A DNA stretch of 64,000 nucleotides from DASRDE01 sp035938175 (GCA_035938175.1 DASZHD010000027.1:62001-126000); one strand, 5' to 3'; positions 8,412-16,694 are shown, counted from the stretch's first letter. Numbers and translations are program-made. Notes: generated from the letters alone by a model not told the origin.

Positions 8412-10060
8412 TCGATGCTTTTGTCGTCGGCGGTCTGCATCGCGATGTCGTATCCCGCATCGGCGTGGCGGACCACGCCCATGCCGCAATCCGTGGTGAG
8501 AACGCATTCTAAGCGCTGCCGCGCATCCTCACTCCCGTCTGCGACGACCACCATGCCGGCGTGCAAGCTGTACCCGATGCCGACGCCGCCGCCGTGATGG
8601 AACGATACCCAGTGCGCGCCCGCTGCGGTGTTCAACAACGCGTTGAGAATCGGCCAGTCGGCGATCGCGTCGCTGCCGTCTTGCATCGCTTCCGTTTCAC
8701 GGTACGGCGAGGCGACACTGCCCGTATCCAGATGATCGCGGCCGATCACGATCGGCGCCTGCAGTTCGCCGTTTCGAACGAGATCGTTGAACCGCAAGCC
8801 CGCTTTTGCGCGATCGCCGAACCCCAGCCAGCAAATACGCGCCGGAAGCCCTTGATACGACACGCGATCCTTTGCGAGCGTCAGCCACCGCCGCAGATGC
8901 ACGTCGTCGGGAAACAGCGCCAGCAGTTCTTCGTCGCACCGCGCAATATCGGCCGGATCGCCCGAAAGCGCGGCAAAACGGAACGGTCCACTGCCCTTGC
9001 AGAACAGCGGCCGGATGAACGCGGGGACGAATCCCGGAAAATCGAACGCGCGCGTAACGCCGGCACGCTGCGCTTGCGCGCGGATGTTGTTGCCGTAATC
9101 GAAGACGACGGCGCCCGCGTCCAGAAAATCCAGCATCGCTTGCACGTGCTTACCGACCGTTTCCAACCCGCGGCGCTCGTAGTCTTCGGGATCGGTGCGG
9201 CGCAGTAGTTCCGCTTCTTCGAGCGACATATTCATCGGCACGTAACCGTTGATCATGTCGTGCGCCGACGTTTGATCCGTTACCGCGTCCGGACGGAACC
9301 CGATGTTGTACAGCGCGGGAAATTCGTGGCCGGCGTTTGCTTCGTACCCGACGGAGAGCGCTTTTCCGGTGCGCCGCGCCTCCTCGACCAATGCGAGCGC
9401 TTCGTCACGCGAGGCCGCAACGACGTCCAGATACCGGAGCTCGCGGCGGCGCTCCAAGCGCGCGCGGTCGACGTCGATCACGAGTGCCACGCCTTCGTTC
9501 ATCGTGATCGCGAGCGGCTGAGCGCCTCCCATACCGCCGATACCGGCGGTCAAACAGACGCGGCCCTTCAACGTTCCGCCGAAATTGCGGCGCGCTAGCT
9601 CCGCGAACGTCTCGTACGTTCCTTGAACGATGCCTTGCGTTCCGATGTAAATCCACGAGCCCGCCGTCATTTGCCCGTACATCGTGAGCCCTTGCGCTTC
9701 CAATTGACGAAAAACGGTCCAGTCCGCCCATTTCGGAACCAAATTGGAATTCGCGATCAACACTCGCGGCGCGCGCTCGTGCGTTTTCCAGACGGCTACG
9801 GGTTTACCGCTTTGCACGATCAGCGTTTCGTCGTTCTTCAACCGGCGCAACGTGCGCACGATCGCATCGAACGCTTCCCACGAGCGCGCGGCGCGGCCGT
9901 TTCCGCCGTACACAACGAGATCTTGCGGCCGCTCCGCAACCTCGGGATCCAGATTGTTCATCAGCATGCGCAGCGCGGCTTCCTGCGGCCACCCTTGACA
10001 ACTGCGTTCGGTGCCGCGCGGAGCGCGAACGGTGCGCGGACCGCTCATGACGGTACTCAT
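8399..10060 (-). CDS. hutU: Urocanate hydratase
   Basis: The 553-residue protein is standard for HutU, which hydrates urocanate to imidazolonepropionate with bound NAD+. Recognisable segments are GWPQEAALRMLMNNLDPEVAE at the start, VYGGNGRAARSW, the long MTAGSWIYIGTQGIVQGTY block, the dinucleotide-binding GIGGMGGAQPLA, the catalytic-cysteine region FCKGSGPFR, and HHGGGVGIGYS. The first ATG overlaps the hutH stop as ATGA, which fits translational coupling within the hut operon. Confidence 0.95.
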   Translation of the reverse strand: MSTVMSGPRTVRAPRGTERSCQGWPQEAALRMLMNNLDPEVAERPQDLVVYGGNGRAARSWEAFDAIVRTLRRLKNDETLIVQSGKPVAVWKTHERAPRVLIANSNLVPKWADWTVFRQLEAQGLTMYGQMTAGSWIYIGTQGIVQGTYETFAELARRNFGGTLKGRVCLTAGIGGMGGAQPLAITMNEGVALVIDVDRARLERRRELRYLDVVAASRDEALALVEEARRTGKALSVGYEANAGHEFPALYNIGFRPDAVTDQTSAHDMINGYVPMNMSLEEAELLRRTDPEDYERRGLETVGKHVQAMLDFLDAGAVVFDYGNNIRAQAQRAGVTRAFDFPGFVPAFIRPLFCKGSGPFRFAALSGDPADIARCDEELLALFPDDVHLRRWLTLAKDRVSYQGLPARICWLGFGDRAKAGLRFNDLVRNGELQAPIVIGRDHLDTGSVASPYRETEAMQDGSDAIADWPILNALLNTAAGAHWVSFHHGGGVGIGYSLHAGMVVVADGSEDARQRLECVLTTDCGMGVVRHADAGYDIAMQTADDKSIDWRL

Positions 10061-11616
10061 GCGTTACTCCCTATCAACGACATTCCAATTGCTTCTTGCG
10101 CCGCTTCCACGATCTCGCCGCTGCGAAGCAGTTCGCGCGCGGCGGCGATATCCGGTGCGGGAATACGATCGTCATTCCAGACGGAAATTCGCCGGCGAGC
10201 GGTTTCGTGCGCCGCCTGCGTGCCGATTCCGGAACGCAGCGGGCGGCGAATGTCCGTCGCGGTCAACGCACCAAGCAGCTCGCATGCCAGCGCGCCTTCG
10301 ACGTTTTGCAGCACGCGGTCCAGGTGCACGGCCGCGGTCATGCCCATGCTGACATGATCCTCTTGTCCGGCAGAGGTCGGAATCGAATCGACGCTGTTGG
10401 GCCATGCCAACGCCTTGTTTTCCGAGACCATCGCCGCCGACGTGTATTGCACGATCATCAAGCCCGATTGAAGCCCCGAACGCCCGGTAAGGAACAGCGG
10501 CAACCCGCGTTCCTCGGCGTTCAGCAGCAAGTACAGGCGCCGTTCGCTGATGCCCGCCAATTCCGCGAGTGCGATTTTCAGTAAATCGCATGCCAGCGCG
10601 ACCGGTTGCCCGTGAAAGTTTCCGCCGGTCAAAAATTCGCCGTCGTCCGGAAAAACGAGGGGATTGTCGGTAACGGAGATCGCTTCCGTCTCGATGACTT
10701 TGCGCGCGTGCGCCGCGGCGTCGCGGACCGCGCCGTGCACCACCGGGATGCAGCGGTACGAGTACGGATCCTGCACGCGCCCGCATTCGCGATGCGATTC
10801 CATGATTTGCGATCCGTGGAGCAGCGCGCGCAAATTATCCGCCACACGCCCCTGGCCCGGATGCGGACGAAGCGCGTTGATCCGGCGATCGAAAACGCGG
10901 TCCGTTCCCAGAAATGCTTCCAGTGCCATCGCGCCGATCACGTCGGCGGCTGCGATTAAGCGCTCTGCGCGTAACAAGCACAGCGCCGCGATGCCTGTCA
11001 TCACCTCGGTGCCGTTTACCAGCGCCAGGCCCTCTTTCGCGCCGAGCTCGATTGGCTCGAGGCCTGCAAGCTTGAGCGCCTGCGCGCTGCTCATGCGCTC
11101 GCCCCGGAAGTACGCCTCGCCTTCGCCGATCAACGTGAGCGTCATGTGCGCGAGCGGCGCGAGGTCGCCGCTGGCTCCGACGGAACCTTGCCGCGGCACG
11201 ACCGGCGTCACGCCGCGGTTCAGCAGCTCGACCAAAAGATCGAGCGTCGTTTCTTTGATGCCCGAGTGCCCGGCTGCCAGCGAACTGGCGCGCAAGACGC
11301 CGGCCGCTCGAACGAAGTCGATGGAAAGCGGCTCGCCCGTTCCGGCGGCATGGCTGCGCACGAGGTTGAGTTGCAGCTGCGCTGCATCTTTTGGATCGAT
11401 TTTGACGTTTGCCAAACGCCCGAAGCCCGTCGTTACACCGTAGATGGCATCGCCCAGTCCGAACCGCTCGTCCACCAGCCGCCGCGCGGCCGCGACACGC
11501 GCGCGCGCATCCGCCGTAATGCGAACTTGCGCGCCGTCTTCGGCTATGTGCCGGATGGCTTCTAAGGAGAGCTGTTTTCCGTCAAGATCGATGGTGGGGA
11601 GGGCGGTCGTGGCCAT
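10057..11616 (-). CDS. hutH: Histidine ammonia-lyase
   Basis: HutH deaminates histidine to urocanate, the first step of histidine breakdown. The 519-residue protein starting MATTALPTIDLDG contains the MIO-forming A148-S149-G150 in VGASGDLAPL, plus the TTGFGRLANV and NLVRSHAAGTGEP segments and the QEDHVSMGM motif near the C-terminus. It is the first hut gene; the following hutU start overlaps its stop. An extra 31 residues upstream of the chosen ATG are low-complexity and arginine-rich, so unlikely to be translated. Confidence 0.95.
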   Translation of the reverse strand: MATTALPTIDLDGKQLSLEAIRHIAEDGAQVRITADARARVAAARRLVDERFGLGDAIYGVTTGFGRLANVKIDPKDAAQLQLNLVRSHAAGTGEPLSIDFVRAAGVLRASSLAAGHSGIKETTLDLLVELLNRGVTPVVPRQGSVGASGDLAPLAHMTLTLIGEGEAYFRGERMSSAQALKLAGLEPIELGAKEGLALVNGTEVMTGIAALCLLRAERLIAAADVIGAMALEAFLGTDRVFDRRINALRPHPGQGRVADNLRALLHGSQIMESHRECGRVQDPYSYRCIPVVHGAVRDAAAHARKVIETEAISVTDNPLVFPDDGEFLTGGNFHGQPVALACDLLKIALAELAGISERRLYLLLNAEERGLPLFLTGRSGLQSGLMIVQYTSAAMVSENKALAWPNSVDSIPTSAGQEDHVSMGMTAAVHLDRVLQNVEGALACELLGALTATDIRRPLRSGIGTQAAHETARRRISVWNDDRIPAPDIAAARELLRSGEIVEAAQEAIGMSLIGSNA

Positions 11617-11653
11617 ACGCGCTTGTAGTTCCGGCCACGGGCGGCGGCGCCTT

Positions 11654-12127
11654 TCAAAGCTTCGACCAGTCGGCTCCGTGGCCCGCGGGGTACGGCGGCC
11701 CGCTCTCAATCACGATCTCTTGGCGATCGCGCAGCGGAATCGCGCGAGGGTTTCCGGTCCAGCGTTTTCCGTTCACCGTTACCCGTAACGTGGACCCGCG
11801 CGGTGCCCGGACACTGCTCGCCTGCGTACGGCTGAGCGTGTCGCCCCAGATATCGAAGAAATCTCCGAGCGTGAACTGACGCTGCACGGGCGCCTCGATA
11901 TGAATGATGCCGTCGGCCGCATGCGTGTGCACCCAGTACAAGCAGCCTGCGCCCGGCGGGATACCGATGCTCGCCGGCACGGCGACCGCGCGGCCCCGAT
12001 CGAAGAGTTGCAGGTGCGAGTGAATGTGCTCGACTGCTCCCTCCGCGGATTGGCACGGGATGCCGTTGACCGGAAGTCCCGAAAACATGCTTTGAGCGAG
12101 CAGAATGACGCCGAAAAATAAACTCAC
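11654..12127 (-). CDS. Small exported protein of unknown function upstream of hut genes
   Basis: From the GTG at 12127, which has a GGAAGA ribosome site about six bases upstream, the product is 157 residues with a hydrophobic N-terminal segment (SLFFGVILLAQSMFSG) that could be a signal or anchor. The body has a conserved-looking stretch CLYWVHTHAADGIIHIEAP followed by FTLGDFFDIWG, and a late VTVNGKRWTGNP. I do not recognise the family. The two histidines in HTHAADGIIHIE could bind a metal, but that is speculation. It ends 37 bases before hutH on the same strand and may be co-transcribed with the hut genes. Confidence 0.65.
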   Translation of the reverse strand: MSLFFGVILLAQSMFSGLPVNGIPCQSAEGAVEHIHSHLQLFDRGRAVAVPASIGIPPGAGCLYWVHTHAADGIIHIEAPVQRQFTLGDFFDIWGDTLSRTQASSVRAPRGSTLRVTVNGKRWTGNPRAIPLRDRQEIVIESGPPYPAGHGADWSKL

Positions 12128-12223
12128 AGATCTTCCTTCGGTGGATAGTGAGGATAACGCCGAACAGCGCTGTGCATAACCGGAGTTTCTTGTGGAAACG
12201 TTGTGAATACGCCGTTCGTGCCC

Positions 12224-12252
12224 TTGATACGACCTTTTCACGGTGATACCAT
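12224..12252 (+). promoter_or_regulatory. Promoter of small RNA A
   Basis: TTGATA (12224-12229), a 17-base spacer and TACCAT (12247-12252) make a good sigma70 promoter. The second copy of the RNA has the same layout (TTGAAA, 17 bases, TACCAT), so both boxes are conserved between copies. Predicted transcription start is near 12258. Confidence 0.65.
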
Positions 12253-12257
12253 GCAAA

Positions 12258-12462
12258 CACTTCGCTTAAAAAACGAAGCGCGACGAACGTAAAGTCGCGA
12301 CCGGGCCATGTTGACGATGCAGTCGCACGTCGGCGATCCGAGTGGAACGGTCAAACCGTCGGTCGACGTCAGTAGGAATCCTTCACCGGAATCAAACAGG
12401 CGAGATCCGATGCGTGAATACGTCGGAGGCTCCGGACTCACGTCCGGAGCCTTCGTTATTTT
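12258..12462 (+). ncRNA. Small structured RNA, copy A (unrecognised family)
   Basis: About 205 nucleotides run from a sigma70-like promoter to a strong terminator (stem 12428-12437 with 12442-12451, loop TCAC, then a T-rich tail). The 5' end forms a CTTCG/CGAAG hairpin with an A-rich loop (12260-12278). A second hairpin follows (GCGAC/GTCGC). Near the 3' end lies a conserved GTCAGT...TTCACCGGAnnCAAACAGGC block. Copy B about 320 bases downstream shares these blocks, while hairpin 2 differs with compensating changes. A possible 59-codon frame inside A is not kept in B, which argues for a noncoding RNA. I could not match it to a known riboswitch or 6S RNA. Confidence 0.65.
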
Positions 12463-12546
12463 CGCGGTGCGTTCGCAGGTTACGTGAATAAAACGTGAAT
12501 AAATGCACTTTCTTGCGAATAGCCTGTGAGCGAGGTTAGCAACCGC

Positions 12547-12575
12547 TTGAAATCGCTTTTTGCACCTGGTACCAT
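12547..12575 (+). promoter_or_regulatory. Promoter of small RNA B
   Basis: TTGAAA (12547-12552), 17-base spacer, TACCAT (12570-12575). The arrangement and both boxes match the copy A promoter, although most of the spacer differs. Confidence 0.65.
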
Positions 12576-12580
12576 GCGAT

Positions 12581-12788
12581 CACTTCGAATAAAAAAACGA
12601 AGCGCGGTTACGTTGAAGCCGCGAACGCGCATGTAGAAGGCGCAGGTGAAAATCGGCGTTCAGAGTGCAAAGTTCGAACCGGTAGTATGGGTCAGTCGGG
12701 TTCTTTCACCGGAGCCAAACAGGCACAAAAAGCTACCGCGCAAACGTCGAGACCCCGAGGATGAATAATCCCCGGGGTTTTCGTTTTC
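12581..12788 (+). ncRNA. Small structured RNA, copy B (paralogue of copy A)
   Basis: About 208 nucleotides begin with the same CACTTCG...AAAAAACGAAGCGC hairpin as copy A. Hairpin 2 is GCGGTT/AAGCCGC instead of GCGAC/GTCGC, so base-pairing is kept while bases change. The 3' block TTCACCGGAGCCAAACAGGC matches copy A except at two positions, and a CGGT/ACCG stem can close the 3' domain in both. A terminator (stem 12752-12761 with 12769-12778, one mismatch, then TTTCGTTTT) ends the unit. The first ATG in the equivalent place is followed at once by TAG, so no peptide is conserved. Confidence 0.65.
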
Positions 12789-12795
12789 GGGGGTG

Positions 12796-12848
12796 CTTTT
12801 CTGCGCGAACGAGTTCGGAAGAAACCATCCGTGGTTTGCGCAGAAAAG
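12796..12848 (+). repeat. Inverted repeat between RNA B and the lipoprotein gene
   Basis: CTTTTCTGCGC (12796-12806) and GCGCAGAAAAG (12838-12848) are perfect 11-base inverted arms around a 31-base loop. No T run follows, so it is not an obvious terminator. The remaining bases up to 12987 hold only the AGGAGGG ribosome site of the next gene and a repeated AGTCAGAAAT word. Confidence 0.45.
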
Positions 12849-12987
12849 TCAGAAATCTCTCCGGAGCACGGGAGCCCGCTCGCTCACCACATTGCAGCGG
12901 CGAGCAATAGTCAGAAATGCCTAAAGGACAAGTCACGCGAGTAGAACGACTGGCTATTAAAGCATCTACGTTTGAGGAGGGTGAAAC

Positions 12988-13935
12988 GTGTCGATTCGGA
13001 GCTACCGGCGGTTTGCGAATCTTGTGTTTGCCGCCGTAACCTGCGCGATCGTTGCCGCATGCTCGGCTGGTCAACTGGCGCCTCGCGCAACGACCGCGTT
13101 TTCGCCGGCTTCCGCGCTGACCGCGCCGTCCATTACGACTCGTCTGTACGTCGCCGATCAATCTGCCGACAAAATCGTCGTGTACCCCGCGGGAGTGGCA
13201 AGCCCTGCGCCTATTCAGACACTTACGGACGGAGTACGAAAACCGGTCTCGATTGCAACCGACGCCGCGGGAAATCTCTACGTCTTCAACGGCGGGTACA
13301 AAACCGGTCCATTTCTTTCGAAATTTGCTCCCGGAGCATCGAAGCCATCGTCGACGATGACGCTTCCAAGTTCGCTTTCCGCGCTTGGCTGGATGGCCTT
13401 CGGCCCGGACGGAACGATCTACATCGTGGGCTTCGACTCGCAAGGCAGCCAGATTCTAGAGTATTACGCCGGCGCAACGTCACCGTCGCTCACGATCCAA
13501 GCGCCAAGTTCTTCGAACCCCTTCCGCAACACCGCGGCCGTCGACCGCAAGAATAATTTCTACACGGTGCTGGAGGGCGGCGCCAACGCGGACGGCCCGA
13601 TCGTGTTCCCGCCGAAATCGACGAGCTATTCTTTCGTCAAGTATACGGCCGGGGCACTGGGCGCTATAACGTTCGATAACACCGGCGACTTACTCGTGGC
13701 GCATTTCAGCCGTAATCATGGCGAACGTGTTCTCGTGGTAGAACCGACGGGATCGCGATCGTTCGCGACGACCGTCTACCCGAGCTCCATGGCGTTCGAC
13801 GGCGCCGACGACGTGCTTTACCTCGCAGACAACAACATGGTCTCGATCATGGACTACGCAACCAAGACGCAAATTGGCGAATTAACGGGGTTCCCGTACA
13901 TCGTCGGGGTAGCCGTCGGCCCGAATCCGTACTAA
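12988..13935 (+). CDS. Lipoprotein with NHL/SMP-30-like beta-propeller
   Basis: The 315-residue protein begins with a GTG preceded by AGGAGGG. A lipobox VAAC places the lipidated cysteine at residue 25. The mature part has propeller-like repeats: LYVADQSADKIVVYPAG, SIATDAAGNLYVFNGG, MAFGPDGTIYIVGFDS, ITFDNTGDLLVAHF and LYLADNNMVSIMDY, each with the strand pattern of six-bladed NHL or SMP-30 folds. Such proteins are usually exported and bind ligands or polysaccharide, but no catalytic residues can be assigned. It stands alone downstream of the two small RNAs. Confidence 0.75.
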   Translation: MSIRSYRRFANLVFAAVTCAIVAACSAGQLAPRATTAFSPASALTAPSITTRLYVADQSADKIVVYPAGVASPAPIQTLTDGVRKPVSIATDAAGNLYVFNGGYKTGPFLSKFAPGASKPSSTMTLPSSLSALGWMAFGPDGTIYIVGFDSQGSQILEYYAGATSPSLTIQAPSSSNPFRNTAAVDRKNNFYTVLEGGANADGPIVFPPKSTSYSFVKYTAGALGAITFDNTGDLLVAHFSRNHGERVLVVEPTGSRSFATTVYPSSMAFDGADDVLYLADNNMVSIMDYATKTQIGELTGFPYIVGVAVGPNPY

Positions 13936-13956
13936 CACAGCAACGCGCGGCGCGCC

Positions 13957-14493
13957 TTAAGACGGACATTCTCCATCGGCAAGGCCGAGCGGATCGCCCG
14001 CGACGCCGAATTCGCCGTACATTTCCGGTCCGCGGTAAGGCCGGATGTGCGCATCGGGAGGGGGCGGGACCCTGGGAAAGCTGCGTCCGGCAAAATACAG
14101 CGTCGCACGATGAAACCGATCGTCCCAATCTTCGCCGAACGTTCGAACGCGCGCGACGATTTGATAACCGTCTTGAACGAATCTGACGTTCTGTATACGG
14201 CGAAACGTAACGAAGACGGTATTGTGCCCAGTCGTTTCCCTTCCGCACCCCTGCCTTAAGAGATCGGCCTCGCTGTGCGGATTACAGTTATACACGATAT
14301 ACGGGATTGGCGCGGAAAACAGCCTGGCCGCACGTTCTCCAAGAACGCGGTTGGAAACGCGTGGGCAACGTCCGTGATGAGCCGAGACGACCGCGGACAC
14401 GGGCAGAGCAGCGATCAGGTCCGCGTGAGCGCACGCCGCGACTGATAGCACGGCTCCCGTTAGCAAGACGTTTCGGATTTCGGCCGAGCGCAT
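13957..14493 (-). CDS. Exported protein of unknown function (possible lipoprotein)
   Basis: The predicted 178 residues begin MRSAEIRNVLLTGAVLSVAACAHA, a short lipoprotein-like signal with VAAC. The mature part includes two segments with cysteines (VYNCNPHSEADLLRQGCGRE and the C-terminal DGECPS) and FRRIQNVRFVQDGYQIVARVR, which looks like strands. I do not recognise a family. Starts at 14514 or 14532 are also open, but the latter lies inside a dispersed repeat, and none has a convincing ribosome site, so the start is uncertain. Confidence 0.55.
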   Translation of the reverse strand: MRSAEIRNVLLTGAVLSVAACAHADLIAALPVSAVVSAHHGRCPRVSNRVLGERAARLFSAPIPYIVYNCNPHSEADLLRQGCGRETTGHNTVFVTFRRIQNVRFVQDGYQIVARVRTFGEDWDDRFHRATLYFAGRSFPRVPPPPDAHIRPYRGPEMYGEFGVAGDPLGLADGECPS

Positions 14494-14516
14494 CACAACA
14501 CTGAAATACGTCATGA

Positions 14517-14715
14517 TGAGGTATCGACCCACCCTGAGGAATCGAAGGGCACCTCTCTCCTCGTAACCATCTGAATTGAGCGCCTACACATGGATGTGCG
14601 TTGAAGCGCTCAATTCAGTAGGCCAGCGTTTCGCACGGATGCGAAACGTCGGGCGCGGTTACGAGGAGAGAGGTGCCCTTCGATTCCTCAGGGTCCTTCG
14701 ATACCTCAGGATGAC
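14517..14715. repeat. Dispersed palindromic repeat element, copy 1
   Basis: The element has outer inverted ends (TGAGGTATCGA...CCTGAGGAATCGAAGGGC on the left, their complements on the right) and a core with two hairpins: TGAATTGAGCGC pairing with GCGCTCAATTCA, and GTTTCGCA pairing with TGCGAAAC. It lies 4 bases past the stop of the WYL gene and reaches the 5' end of the next exported protein gene. Closely related copies are at 28575 and 42964, and a shortened one is at 48662. Confidence 0.85.
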
Positions 14716-14719
14716 GGAT

Positions 14720-15739
14720 CTATTTCGAAACCGGCAACTCGTACTTCGCCGCCACTTCGGCGATCAGCATGTGCACGCGATCGCGCGCAGCCGCCGGCGA
14801 GAGGACTTCGGCCTGCGCGCCCCAGCCCAAAACCCAGCGGCAAAGTTCGTCGACGTCGGAAACTTGATAGGTGATCTCGACCGAACCGTCTTGCAGACGC
14901 TGAACGTTGCGCTCGGCTACGACGCGCGCCGCCATCGCGGCCTTCGCAACGCGCGGAGCAAACCGCACGCGCACGCTCTGCGTGCTCTCGCTGTGCAGCA
15001 CGCCGCTGATCGAACTCGACGCGAAGTCGTCGATGTTGAAACTGCCGGGCTTGGTGAACGTCTGCGCGAGGACCGTCAATTCCGAGATGCTATCGACTGC
15101 AAACGTGCGCTTGTCGCGACGATCGTGATCGAAAGCGACGCAGTAGACGCGGCCGCCGCTGACGATAAAGCCGTACGGATCCGCGATCCGTTTGGAGCGG
15201 TGCCGCTCCTTGTCTTCGTACGTGAAGCTGACGCTGCGTAGGCTGCGCTCCGCCGACGAGAGCAAGTTGAACGTGCGCTCCCCTTGCTCGTCCAAGCGAA
15301 TTTCGCTGAGACGGAACGTGACGCTCGGCGCGGCTTGCATGCGCTCTTTCACCCCGCGCCCTGCCGAGCCGACCATCTTCTCCGTGACTTCGTCGACGTA
15401 GGTGCCGATCGCACCGCCCAGACTCGCGCTGATCGCGCGCAATGCCACGAGGCCGAAGAGCTCGCTGTTGCTCAGCTCCAGACGCTTGAGGCTGTAGCCG
15501 CCGGAAAAGCGATACGTGTTCGTGGCACGGTCGAAGTACCACGGAAAACCCGCGTCGGCGAGGACCGCCAAGTACCGGCGAAGGCTGCGCGTGCTGGGGC
15601 GGTGCTCGCCTTCGGAGATGCGGTCTTTCAGATGTTCGAAAGAGAAACGTCCCTCGTCGATAGCGTTCAAGAGGCGGACGAGCAGGACGATTTTGGGTTC
15701 ATTCGTGCGTTCCATCGATAATGATTGTGCCACTGCCAT
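14720..15739 (-). CDS. WYL-domain transcriptional regulator
   Basis: The 339-residue protein has an N-terminal winged-helix DeoR-like part (KIVLLVRLLNAIDEGRFSFEHL with RSLRRYLAVLADAGFPWYFD) and a WYL domain around residues 165-235 (SVSFTYEDKERHRSKRIADP then YGFIVSGGRVYCVAFDHDR), followed by the WCX-type extension with VRVRFAPRVAKAAMAARVV. WYL domains bind nucleic acids or nucleotides and these proteins regulate stress or defence genes. The start may instead be the ATG at 15715 (MERTNEPK). Two inverted repeats lie directly upstream, so autoregulation is plausible. No defence genes are adjacent. Confidence 0.85.
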   Translation of the reverse strand: MAVAQSLSMERTNEPKIVLLVRLLNAIDEGRFSFEHLKDRISEGEHRPSTRSLRRYLAVLADAGFPWYFDRATNTYRFSGGYSLKRLELSNSELFGLVALRAISASLGGAIGTYVDEVTEKMVGSAGRGVKERMQAAPSVTFRLSEIRLDEQGERTFNLLSSAERSLRSVSFTYEDKERHRSKRIADPYGFIVSGGRVYCVAFDHDRRDKRTFAVDSISELTVLAQTFTKPGSFNIDDFASSSISGVLHSESTQSVRVRFAPRVAKAAMAARVVAERNVQRLQDGSVEITYQVSDVDELCRWVLGWGAQAEVLSPAAARDRVHMLIAEVAAKYELPVSK

Positions 15740-15747
15740 GGCTACCC

Positions 15748-15788
15748 GGCCATCAAAATGGCCTCAAAATCGCTGAAAAATTTTTCAG
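15748..15788 (-). promoter_or_regulatory. Two palindromes upstream of the WYL regulator
   Basis: GGCCATCAAAATGGCC (15748-15763) has 6-base arms, and CTGAAAAATTTTTCAG (15773-15788) is a perfect 16-base palindrome. They lie directly upstream of the regulator's first ATG, a usual place for operators, but no -10/-35 pair is convincing. Confidence 0.5.
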
Positions 15789-16004
15789 CCCACGGCGGGC
15801 CGTGCGAGCCGGGCTCAGTGGGGCCTGCGTGAGGCCCCATCTGCCTTTCGCGGGTGTGCTCGCCCATTGTCAGCGGCCGGGTGCGGTGGAGGGTCGCGTC
15901 ACCGGCCGCAGATCGAACGTACACGAGGCTTCTGAAACGGCGCTTAGAAAAGCCGGGCCGGAGTCCCAACCGTCTCCAAGGATAGCTGTGCTATCGTAAC
16001 GGGC

Positions 16005-16694
16005 ATGGAGATGTCCCCCGCGCGGATCGCGGTAGTCGATGACGAGCCGGCGATTCGCTCGTTGCTCGAGGTGGAACTGGGCGAAGCCGGCTTCGACGTC
16101 CGGTGCGCAAAAGATGGGCTCGCCGGCCTGGAGCTGGTGCGGTCGTGGGAGCCCGACATCATTCTGCTGGACATCATGATGCCGAAGGCTGACGGGATTT
16201 CGCTGCTGCCGCGGTACCGCAGCGCGACGCAGGCGCCCATCGTCATCCTCAGCGCGAAAGGCGGCACCGGCGATAAGGTGCTGGGCCTGGAACGCGGCGC
16301 CGACCAGTACATCGCCAAGCCGTTCGAGATGCCCGAGCTGGTGGCGCGTCTGCGATCGGCACTGCGCCGTCCGCGCCTGGAGGAACCGGAGCTTCTGTCG
16401 TACCGGGACTTGATGATGGATTTTCGCACGCGCGGGGTACGGCGCGGGGATACCGCGATTTCGCTGACGTCGCGTGAGTTCGATCTGCTGGCGACGTTTC
16501 TGCGCGAGCCGCGGCGCGTCTTCAGCCGCGACCAGCTCATCTCGCTGGTATGGGGCGACGACGCGACGGTAACGACCAACGCGGTGGAGACGTACATCTC
16601 CTACCTGCGCAGCAAAGTCGACGCGCCCTTTCATCCGCATCTGATTCAAACGGTCCGCGGCGCCGGATACACGCTTCGCGAACCGCCCGCATGA
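16005..16694 (+). CDS. OmpR/PhoB-family response regulator
   Basis: The 229-residue protein has a receiver domain with acidic pocket DDE (residues 12-14), phosphoacceptor D56 (LLDIMMP), S83 and K105 (AKPF), then a winged-helix trans_reg_C domain from about residue 135 (ISLTSREFDLLATFLREPRRVF to VRGAGYTLR). It overlaps the following sensor kinase as ATGA, so the two form a pair. An inverted repeat GATAGC-TGT-GCTATC (15981-15995) lies just before the start and could be an operator. Confidence 0.92.
   Translation: MEMSPARIAVVDDEPAIRSLLEVELGEAGFDVRCAKDGLAGLELVRSWEPDIILLDIMMPKADGISLLPRYRSATQAPIVILSAKGGTGDKVLGLERGADQYIAKPFEMPELVARLRSALRRPRLEEPELLSYRDLMMDFRTRGVRRGDTAISLTSREFDLLATFLREPRRVFSRDQLISLVWGDDATVTTNAVETYISYLRSKVDAPFHPHLIQTVRGAGYTLREPPA

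Noticed and set aside
12224..12788. c-di-GMP-I, glycine or ydaO riboswitch identity for RNAs A and B
   Set aside because: Some words are loosely similar (CAAAG, CACCGG), but the order of conserved blocks does not match those aptamers; both units have own promoters and terminators with no gene in between.
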